This document shows positions 1 to 8,105 of a stretch of DNA of 9,027 nucleotides, piece by piece. Under the pieces are notes generated by a model. The model did not search any database. It had not been told where the DNA came from and saw only the letters and a program-made list of their open reading frames with translations. Made by a program: the position numbers and the translations under genes. Position 1 is the stretch's first letter; every line of letters begins with the position of its first letter. This stretch comes from Chloroflexota bacterium (lineage in GTDB: Bacteria > Chloroflexota > Dehalococcoidia > Bin125). The stretch lies in the NCBI GenBank assembly GCA_026707335.1, contig JAPOXB010000073.1:24692-33718 (forward strand). The letters run 5' to 3'.

Positions 1-1689
1 GCCGACTTCCGGCGCATGCTCGCCGCGGCCAGCGCCTGGCTGGACCAGCACGCGGACGCGATCGACGCGATCAACGTCTTCCCCGTCCCCGACGGCGACA
101 CCGGCCGCAACATGGCGCAGACGCTGCGCGCGGCCTGGGAGGCCGTCGGGGCCGAGCCGGCCGAGGGCATCGGCGACGTCCTGCGCGCGGCGGCCGACGG
201 GGCGCTGCTGGGCGCGCGCGGCAACTCCGGCGTCATCCTCTCGCAGTGGATGCGCGGCTTGGCGCAGGGCGTCGAGGGCCACCAGGAAGCGAGCACGGGA
301 GTGCTGGCGGACGCGTTGGGCCGCGCCTCGACCCGCGCCTACGCCGCCATCGAGGAGCCGCGCGAGGGGACCATCCTCTCGGTGACGCGGGCCGCGGCGA
401 CCTGCGGGCCGAACCCGGACGCCTTCACACCGTGGGAGGCGCTGCGCGGGGCCGTCATGCGGGCGGAGGAGGCCGTCGCGCGGACCCCGGAGCAGATGCC
501 GCTGCTGGCCGAAGCGGGCGTCGTCGATTCCGGCGCGCAGGGCCTGGCGGTCGTGCTGGCCGGATTCGAGCGCGGCCTGCGCGAGGACGACCTGCCCGCG
601 CCCGCCGCCGACTTCGGACAGATCCGCACGGAGTGGCTCGTCGGCGCGTCGCCCAGGACGGAGACCGGCGGCGGCTTCGGTTTTTGCACGGAGTTCGTGC
701 TCAGCGGCGCCGGCCTCGACCTGGAGGAGCTCCGCGAAACGCTCGACGCGCTGGGCGACTCCCTCGTCGTCGCGGGGGATGAGCGCCTGGCCCGCATCCA
801 CATCCACACCGACACGCCCGAGGCGGCCTTCGACGCCGGCCGGCGCTTCGGCGACGTCGACCAGTGCACCACCGACGACATGGACGAGCGGCACGCGGAG
901 TTGGCGCGCCGCGCCGACGCGGCGGCGACCGCCGCCGTGGCCGCCGTCGCCGTGGCGTCGGGCGACGGCTTCGCGCGGCTCTTCCGCGAGCTGGGGGCGT
1001 CGATCGTCCCCGGCGGCGCGACGCTGAACCCCAGCGCCGCCGAGATCCTGGCGGCCGCCCGCGCGAGCGGGGCCGGCACGGTCCTGGTCCTCCCCAACGA
1101 CCGCAACGTGATCTCGGCCGCCCGCCAGGCCGCCGACCTCGCCGGCGCCGAGGGCCCCGCGTTGCAGGACGTCCCGACAGAGTGCCAGCCGGCCGCCGGG
1201 ACGGCCCAGACCGCGTGGGACCGCGGGTCGGGCGGGGGCCAGCCGGCCGCCGTGACGGCCCTGTCCCCGTGGGACCGCGCGTCGGGCGGGGAGGAAGCGG
1301 CGGAGCGCATGGCCGAGGCCGCGGGGAGCGTCTTGAGCGGCGGCGTGACCTTCGCCGCCCGGACGATCGACCGGCCGATCGCGCTGCGGGAAGGCCAGCC
1401 GTTCGCGATCCTGGGCCGCGAGATGCTCGCCGCCTCGGCGACGCCCGAGGAGGCCCTGCTGGCGCTCATCCCCCACATGCTCGATCGCTGGCCGGCGGAG
1501 CAGCGCGGGCCCGCGGAGTTGCTCACGCTGTACCTGGGCGAGCGCGACGCCGGGCCGGACGACCTGCCGGCCGACACGGCCGAGGAGTGGCTGCACGCGC
1601 GGGTTCCGGCGCTGGCCGACGCGGGGGTCGAGCTGGAGGTTGTCATAGGCGGGCAGCCGCACTATCCGTTCCTCGTCTCGCTGGAGTAG
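1..1689 (+). CDS. fakA: Fatty acid kinase FakA / YloV-type DhaL (DAK2) domain protein, 5'-truncated by window edge
   Basis: Homologues phosphorylate a fatty acid held by a FakB/DegV protein, using ATP, to give acyl-phosphate for phospholipid synthesis. The frame is open from base 1, and the residues before the first in-window ATG (base 16), ADFRR, already match the family's N-terminal FRxML segment. The true start therefore lies left of the window, probably about ten residues away. The N-terminal DhaL kinase domain shows NVFPVPDGDTGRNM (metal/ATP-binding aspartates at 91-99), GARGNSGVILSQ, EGTILSV and VVDSGAQG. The middle domain has FCTEF (Cys at 685-687), LGDSLVVAGDE and IHIHTD (His at 799 and 805); Cys and HxH residues here are, as I recall, metal ligands in characterised FakA. 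The C-terminal DegV-like domain runs to the stop. Length (about 560 aa) is normal for the family. Oddities: Arg replaces the usual Thr in DGDTGTNM, and an 18-residue duplication sits in the C-terminal domain. The family assignment is firm; fatty-acid kinase activity is inferred. Confidence 0.92.
   Translation, partial: ADFRRMLAAASAWLDQHADAIDAINVFPVPDGDTGRNMAQTLRAAWEAVGAEPAEGIGDVLRAAADGALLGARGNSGVILSQWMRGLAQGVEGHQEASTGVLADALGRASTRAYAAIEEPREGTILSVTRAAATCGPNPDAFTPWEALRGAVMRAEEAVARTPEQMPLLAEAGVVDSGAQGLAVVLAGFERGLREDDLPAPAADFGQIRTEWLVGASPRTETGGGFGFCTEFVLSGAGLDLEELRETLDALGDSLVVAGDERLARIHIHTDTPEAAFDAGRRFGDVDQCTTDDMDERHAELARRADAAATAAVAAVAVASGDGFARLFRELGASIVPGGATLNPSAAEILAAARASGAGTVLVLPNDRNVISAARQAADLAGAEGPALQDVPTECQPAAGTAQTAWDRGSGGGQPAAVTALSPWDRASGGEEAAERMAEAAGSVLSGGVTFAARTIDRPIALREGQPFAILGREMLAASATPEEALLALIPHMLDRWPAEQRGPAELLTLYLGERDAGPDDLPADTAEEWLHARVPALADAGVELEVVIGGQPHYPFLVSLE
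1184..1291 (+). repeat. In-frame 54-bp tandem duplication inside fakA
   Basis: Two adjacent 54-base units (1184-1237 and 1238-1291) match at 49 of 54 positions by my alignment. They encode QPAAGTAQTAWDRGSGGG and QPAAVTALSPWDRASGGE. All five differences (unit positions 16, 25, 27, 30 and 43) fall at first or second codon positions and change the amino acid (G/V, Q/L, T/S, A/P, G/A). In relatives this place normally holds a single segment of the type PQGLAALLAFDPE after a VPT motif. One copy is therefore probably an insertion in the C-terminal DegV-like domain, lengthening a loop without breaking the frame. Confidence 0.9.
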
Positions 1690-1695
1690 TCTGCG

Positions 1696-1718
1696 GTCAC
1701 TCGGGGCCGGGCGGTGAC
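1696..1718. repeat. Short inverted repeat GTCAC-N13-GTGAC between fakA and degV
   Basis: Arms at 1696-1700 and 1714-1718 are perfect reverse complements, separated by a G-rich 13-base spacer. The flanks also form an imperfect direct repeat (GCGGTCAC / GCGGTGAC). It starts 6 bases after the fakA stop and its right arm overlaps the proposed -35 box of a degV promoter. It could be an operator or a weak RNA hairpin. Five-base arms can occur by chance, so its function is uncertain. Confidence 0.4.
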
Positions 1719-1739
1719 ATGTATACGCGCCCAAACAAT
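1714..1739 (+). promoter_or_regulatory. Candidate promoter for degV-recG
   Basis: GTGACA at 1714-1719 matches five of six bases of the sigma-70 type -35 box. An AT-rich patch follows, with AACAAT at 1734-1739 as the best -10 candidate (four of six). The spacer is only 14 bases, shorter than the usual 16-18; AATTTT at 1737-1742 gives a 17-base spacer but a poorer match. In such a GC-rich segment this AT-rich patch stands out and lies 30-40 bases before the degV start. The position is sensible but the boxes are not convincing, and readthrough from fakA is also possible. Confidence 0.3.
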
Positions 1740-1768
1740 TTTCCTCGCCGCCGGGCCCGCGCGGAGTA

Positions 1769-1774
1769 GCGAGG
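1769..1774 (+). promoter_or_regulatory. Ribosome binding site of degV
   Basis: GCGAGG ends 4 bases before the ATG at 1779. The GAGG core matches the anti-Shine-Dalgarno sequence, and this short spacing supports the 1779 start. Confidence 0.5.
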
Positions 1775-1778
1775 CGCC

Positions 1779-2635
1779 ATGACGATCCGCGTCGTCACCG
1801 ACTCCACCTGCGATCTCGATCCGGCCGACATCGAGCGGCTCGGCATCGCCGTCGTGCCGCTGAATATCCATTTCGGCGCGCAGGTCTACCGCGACGGCCT
1901 GGACATCGGCAAGCAGGAGTTCTACGAGCGGCTCCAGCAGAGCGCCGTGCTGCCGCGCACGTCGCAGCCGAGCGTGAGCGACTTCCAAGCCACCTACGAG
2001 GCCCTGGCCGGCGATACGACCACCGAAGCGATCGTCTCGGTGCACATCGGCGGCAAGCTCTCGGGCACGATCAACGCCGCGCAGACGGCCGCCCGCCTGC
2101 TGGCCGAGCGTGACGACCCCACCCCGCCCGTGCGCGTCGTCGACAGCGACCAGGCGTCGATCGGGCTGGGCTTCGCCGCGATGGCGGCGGCGGAGGCCGT
2201 GGCCGAGGGCGCCGATGTCGAAGCCGTCGTCGCGGCCGCGGAGGGGACGGCGCGGCGCTCCCGCGTGCTCCTCGTCGTCGACACGCTGGAGTACCTGCAG
2301 AAGGGCGGCCGCATCGGCCGGGCGCGGGCGTTCCTGGGCACGCTGCTGCGCACCAAGCCCGTGCTGGAGCTGGCCGACGGCGAGATCGAGGGCATCGAAC
2401 GGCCCCGCACGCGCCAGAAGGCGGTCGAGCGCCTGTTCCAGTTGACCGTGCGCACCCCCGCGCCGCGGCGCATCGGCATCCTGCACGGCACGACGCCGGA
2501 GGAGGCGGAGGCGCTCGCCGCACGCGTCCGTGGGGCGCTGCCCGAAGTGCCCGTCAGCGTGCATCGCTGCAGCCCCGTCATCGGCGTGCACACCGGGCCC
2601 GCGGCGATCGGGGCCGCCATCGAACGCATGCGCTG

Positions 2636-2636
<1 letters not shown>
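1779..2636 (+). CDS. degV: DegV family (FakB-like) fatty acid-binding protein
   Basis: DegV/FakB proteins bury one long-chain fatty acid and present its carboxylate to FakA for phosphorylation; they have no known catalytic activity alone and are cytosolic. The 285-residue product has the normal family length. The N-terminus VVTDSTCDL is the first strand-loop of the fold. RTSQPS (residues 60-65) and SGT (95-97) correspond to the loops that bind the fatty-acid carboxylate. RVVDSDQASIGLG and DTLEYLQKGGRIG are further family signatures, and the KPVLEL segment with the C-terminal PVIGVHTGP is also typical. It sits 89 bases after fakA, consistent with a kinase/binding-protein pair, and its TGA shares one base with the recG ATG. 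ATG 1779 is chosen for the Shine-Dalgarno sequence and because the family motif begins at once. Fatty-acid chain preference cannot be read from the sequence. Confidence 0.93.
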
Positions 2637-5197
<2,561 letters not shown>

Positions 5198-5218
5198 CCG
5201 CAGCCGTGCGCGGCCCGT

Positions 5219-5248
5219 CTGTCCCCCACTCCGGCTCGCCGGTACGAT
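5219..5248 (+). promoter_or_regulatory. Candidate promoter for argS-trpS
   Basis: TACGAT at 5243-5248 keeps the three most conserved -10 positions (T1, A2, T6) and matches TATAAT at four of six. CTGTCC at 5219-5224, 18 bases upstream, is a poor -35 (three of six). The site lies 80 bases before the argS ATG at 5328 and 46 bases after the recG stop. If it is used, transcription would start near 5255, leaving a leader of about 70 bases. It would also rule out the in-frame ATG at 5247, which overlaps the -10 box, as the argS start. Confidence 0.35.
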
Positions 5249-5274
5249 GGTCCCTTGGCGCCGCGGGGCGTCGC

Positions 5275-5314
5275 CCGGCCGCGAAGGCCGGCTTCCGCCC
5301 GGGGCGAAGGGCGG
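5275..5314 (+). promoter_or_regulatory. Two tandem hairpins in the argS leader
   Basis: Hairpin 1 pairs CCGGCC (5275-5280) with GGCCGG (5286-5291) around a GCGAA loop. Hairpin 2 pairs CCGCCC (5295-5300) with GGGCGG (5309-5314) around an 8-base loop, ending 3 bases before the Shine-Dalgarno sequence. An alternative fold is visible: CTTC at 5292-5295 can pair with GAAG at 5283-5286 or with GAAG at 5306-5309. There is no T-tract, so it is not an intrinsic terminator. It is too short for a T-box leader and I see no T-box motif. A role in translation control of argS is possible; GC-rich sequence also folds by chance. Confidence 0.35.
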
Positions 5315-5317
5315 CGT

Positions 5318-5322
5318 GAGGA
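5318..5322 (+). promoter_or_regulatory. Ribosome binding site deciding the argS start
   Basis: GAGGA lies 5 bases before the ATG at 5328. This favours 5328 over the in-frame ATG at 5247 and the in-frame GTG at 5316, neither of which has a comparable site. Confidence 0.65.
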
Positions 5323-5327
5323 CTGCG

Positions 5328-7049
5328 ATGGCCCAACTCGTCCGGGACGACGTGCGCGCCGCGATCGCGGCGGCGCTCGACGACGCACAGGCGCGCGGCG
5401 CGCTGCCGCGTCTGCCCGGCGCGGAGATCGCCGTCGAGCGGCCGCAGAAGCCCGAGCACGGTGACTACGCGAGCAGCGTCGCGCTGCGGCTGGCGGGGAC
5501 GGTCAAGCGCCGGCCGCTGGACGTCGCGCAGGCGATCGCGGACTCGCTGCCGACGGGCGCGCTGATCGCGGCGGTCGAGGTCGCGCCGCCCGGCTTCATC
5601 AACCTGCGCCTGGCGCCCGACTGGAAGCGCGCGCAGGTCGAGGCCATCCTGGCCGCGCCCGACTCCTGGGGCGCGATCGACCTGGGCGCCGGCCAGCGGG
5701 TGCAGGTGGAGTTCGTCTCGGCCAACCCCACCGGGCCGCTGCAGGTGGGCAACGGCCGCGGCGCCGTGCTCGGCGACGTGCTGGCCGGCGTGCTCGAGGC
5801 GGCCGGCTACGAGGTCGAGCGGGAGTACTACGTCAACGACGCCGGCGCGCAGGTGCGCATCTTCGGCGAGACGCTGGAGGCCCGCTACGCGCAGCACTTC
5901 GGCCGCGCGGCCGAGGTTCCCGCCGGCGGATATCAGGGGCGCTACATGCTCGAGTTGGCGGAGGCGATCGCGGCGGACCGGGGCGAGGAATTCCTGAGCC
6001 TCGACGAACCGGCCCGCGACGCCCTCGGCGCGGAGGGGCTGCGCCGCATGCTGGACCAGATCCGCGGCGACCTGGCGTTGCTGGGGGTGGAGTTCGACGT
6101 TTGGTTCAGCGAAGCGTCGCTGCTGGCGCCGCGCGACGCGCTGGACGGCCGCTCCGCCTACGAGACGGCGATGACGTACTTGCGCGACGGCGGCCACGTC
6201 GTGGAGAAGGAGGGCGCGGTCTGGTTCGCCTCCTCCGCCCGCGACGACAAGGACAACGTGATCGTGCGCAGCAGCGGCGAACCGACCTATTTTGCCACCG
6301 ACATCGCCTACCACTTCGACAAGTTCGCGCTGCGCGGCTTCGACCGCGTGATCGACGTCTGGGGCGCCGACCACCAGGGCCACGTCGCCCGCACGAAGGC
6401 CGCCACGGCGGCCGTGACCGCCGCCGCGCGCGAGGATGGCGACGCGGACGATCGGCCGCCCGGAGACGGCCTGGAGATGCTGCTCTACCAGCTGGTGCAC
6501 CTGCGCCGTGGCGACGAGCGCGTGCGCATGTCGAAGCGGACCGGCGAACTGGTCACGCTGCGCGAACTGGTCGAGGAGGTCGGGCGCGACGTCACCCGCT
6601 ACTTCATGCTGCAACGCTCGGCCGACGCGCAGATGGACTTCGACCTCGAACTGGCGACGAGCCAGGACCCGAAGCAGAACCCCGTCTCCTACGTGCAGTA
6701 CGCGCACGCCCGCTGCGCCAGCATCCTGCGCAACGGCGCGAAGGAGGGTTTGCAGCCCGGCGGCGACGTGCAGGCCCTGACCGGCCCGACCGAACTCGCC
6801 CTGATCGACGCGATGCTCCGCCTGCCGGAGTTGGTCGAGATGATGGCGACGAAGCTGGAGCCCCACCACCTGACCGGCTATGCGCTGGAGTTGGCGCAGG
6901 ACTTCACGCAGTTCTACGGCGCCTGCCGGGTCGTGAACGGGGAGGAGCCGGACCTCTCACGGGCGCGGCTGAAGCTGACCCGGGCGGCGCAGATCGCGCT
7001 GGCGCGTACGCTGGGACTGATGGGCGTGAGCGCCCCCGACGAGATGTAG
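5328..7049 (+). CDS. argS: Arginyl-tRNA synthetase (class I)
   Basis: Charges tRNA-Arg with arginine using ATP, in the cytosol. From ATG 5328 the protein is 573 aa, a normal length. The N-terminal Add-1 domain (about residues 1-125) includes RPQKPEHGDYAS. The Rossmann domain opens with VEFVSANPTGPLQVGNGRGA, and EYYVNDAGAQV follows. In this family the HIGH signature usually reads HVGH or HVGN; here it is QVGN (139-142), with no first histidine. WGADHQGH begins at residue 345, and the second signature is present as RMSKR (400-404). The C-terminal DALR anticodon-binding domain runs from about YVQYAHARCAS to LMGVSAPDEM, ending as ArgS proteins normally do. The first 27 codons of the longer frame (from 5247) are Arg/Gly/Pro-rich and unlike ArgS, so I left them out. 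trpS follows after 8 bases, suggesting one transcript. Confidence 0.95.
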   Translation: MAQLVRDDVRAAIAAALDDAQARGALPRLPGAEIAVERPQKPEHGDYASSVALRLAGTVKRRPLDVAQAIADSLPTGALIAAVEVAPPGFINLRLAPDWKRAQVEAILAAPDSWGAIDLGAGQRVQVEFVSANPTGPLQVGNGRGAVLGDVLAGVLEAAGYEVEREYYVNDAGAQVRIFGETLEARYAQHFGRAAEVPAGGYQGRYMLELAEAIAADRGEEFLSLDEPARDALGAEGLRRMLDQIRGDLALLGVEFDVWFSEASLLAPRDALDGRSAYETAMTYLRDGGHVVEKEGAVWFASSARDDKDNVIVRSSGEPTYFATDIAYHFDKFALRGFDRVIDVWGADHQGHVARTKAATAAVTAAAREDGDADDRPPGDGLEMLLYQLVHLRRGDERVRMSKRTGELVTLRELVEEVGRDVTRYFMLQRSADAQMDFDLELATSQDPKQNPVSYVQYAHARCASILRNGAKEGLQPGGDVQALTGPTELALIDAMLRLPELVEMMATKLEPHHLTGYALELAQDFTQFYGACRVVNGEEPDLSRARLKLTRAAQIALARTLGLMGVSAPDEM

Positions 7050-7052
7050 AGG
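7048..7052 (+). promoter_or_regulatory. Ribosome binding site of trpS overlapping the argS stop
   Basis: AGAGG begins within the argS TAG (7047-7049) and ends 5 bases before the trpS ATG at 7058. Ribosomes terminating on argS would release directly over it, which fits coupled translation of the two genes. Confidence 0.6.
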
Positions 7053-7057
7053 CAGCC

Positions 7058-8083
7058 ATGAGCCCAGCGGCCACGAACCCCGTCCCCATCCCGGACGGCC
7101 GCGTCCTGGCGGGCATCCGCGCCACCAGCGACCAGCACATCGGCAACTACCTGGGCGCGATCCAGAACTTCGTCGACCTGCAGGAGCGCTTCGAGTGCAT
7201 CTACTCGATCGTCGACCTGCACTCGCTGACGACGCTCGAGGAGACCGCGGAGCTGGCCGCCAACGTGCACGAGACGGCGCTGATCCTGCTGGCGGCGGGC
7301 ATCGACCCGGCCCGCTCAATCCTCTACGTGCAGAGCCACGTGCCGGAGATCAGCGAACTGCACCTGCTGCTGAGCATGGTGGTGCCGAACGGCTGGCTGC
7401 TGCGCGTGCCGACCTTCAAGGAGAAGGCGCGCGAGCAGCCGGACAACGTCAACTACGGCCTCGTGGGCTACCCGGTGCTCCAGACGGCGGACATCGTGAT
7501 GTACAAGGCGACCCACGTGCCCGTGGGCCAGGATCAGCTCGCCCACCTGGAGTTGGCGCGGGAGATCGTGCGGCGCTTCAACCGCCACTTCGGCGAGACC
7601 TTCCCGGAGCCGCGGCCGGAGTTGACCGAGGCGCCGTTGGTCATGGGCCTCGACGGCGCGCGCAAGATGAGCAAGTCGCTCGGCAACCACATCTCGATCG
7701 CCGGCGACGAGGCGGCAACGGCGAAGCGCGTCCGCAGCGCCGTGACCGACCCGAAGCGGGCGCGCCGCAATGACCCTGGCCGGCCCGAGGTCTGCAACGT
7801 CTACGCGCTGCACGAGTTCTTCGACCCCGAGGAGCGCCCTCGCATCTACGAGCAGTGCACCAGCGCCGGCATCGGCTGCGTGGACTGCAAGGACATGCTG
7901 GCCGGCGCGATCAACGAACGCTTCCGCGAGTTGCGCGCCCGCCGCGACGACCTCGCCGCCAAGCCCGAGACCGTGCGCGCGATCCTCGCCGATGGGGCCG
8001 ACCGCGCCCGCGCCATCGCGGGCGAGGTGCTGCGCGAGGTGCAGGAGCGCATGGGGCTGCCGCCGACGCAGACCAGTCGCTAG
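7058..8083 (+). CDS. trpS: Tryptophanyl-tRNA synthetase (class I) with a four-cysteine motif
   Basis: Charges tRNA-Trp with tryptophan. The 341-residue protein has the usual bacterial length. The first class I signature is HIGN (27-30) in a GIRATSDQHIGNYLGA context, where most TrpS have PTGxLHLGN. The second is KMSKS (203-207). Other family segments are YSIVDLHSLT, NYGLVGYPVLQTADI, VPVGQDQLAHLELAREI and a C-terminal region of the form CNVYALHEFF ... SAGIGCVDCKDML. Cysteines 246, 267, 274 and 277 are spaced C-x20-C-x6-C-x2-C. This is very close to the C-x22-C-x6-C-x2-C pattern that I recall as binding a [4Fe-4S] cluster near the anticodon-binding part of Thermotoga maritima TrpS, so a cluster is plausible here (inference). 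ATG 7058 is supported by its Shine-Dalgarno sequence; the longer upstream frame lies inside argS and is not real. Confidence 0.96.
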   Translation: MSPAATNPVPIPDGRVLAGIRATSDQHIGNYLGAIQNFVDLQERFECIYSIVDLHSLTTLEETAELAANVHETALILLAAGIDPARSILYVQSHVPEISELHLLLSMVVPNGWLLRVPTFKEKAREQPDNVNYGLVGYPVLQTADIVMYKATHVPVGQDQLAHLELAREIVRRFNRHFGETFPEPRPELTEAPLVMGLDGARKMSKSLGNHISIAGDEAATAKRVRSAVTDPKRARRNDPGRPEVCNVYALHEFFDPEERPRIYEQCTSAGIGCVDCKDMLAGAINERFRELRARRDDLAAKPETVRAILADGADRARAIAGEVLREVQERMGLPPTQTSR

Positions 8084-8105
8084 CGGGCGCCGTCAGGGGG
8101 CGCGC
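8084..8105. other. Convergent trpS / prenyltransferase junction without a clear terminator
   Basis: Only 22 bases separate the two stop codons. A 5-bp stem (GCGCC 8087-8091 with GGCGC 8099-8103) can be drawn, but no T-tract follows on either strand. I do not call an intrinsic terminator; transcripts may end by Rho or overlap one another. Confidence 0.4.

Noticed and set aside
864..1769. A 301-residue plus-strand frame overlapping the end of fakA
   Set aside because: The translation is almost entirely Arg/Gly/Pro/Ala, typical of a shifted frame in high-GC DNA; fakA is intact in its own frame.
1719..1769. A 16-codon mini-ORF (MYTRPNNFPRRRARAE) between fakA and degV
   Set aside because: It has no good Shine-Dalgarno sequence and its ATG overlaps the proposed -35 box; its stop lies within the degV leader. 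It could be a leader peptide but nothing supports translation.
5203..5214. Small hairpin GCCG-TGCG-CGGC after recG, considered as a terminator
   Set aside because: Only a 4-bp stem and no T-tract; not distinguishable from chance in GC-rich DNA.
5247..5327. In-frame 27-codon N-terminal extension of argS from ATG 5247
   Set aside because: Unlike ArgS N-termini, no ribosome binding site, and it covers the candidate -10 box and hairpins; ATG 5328 has a well-placed GAGGA.
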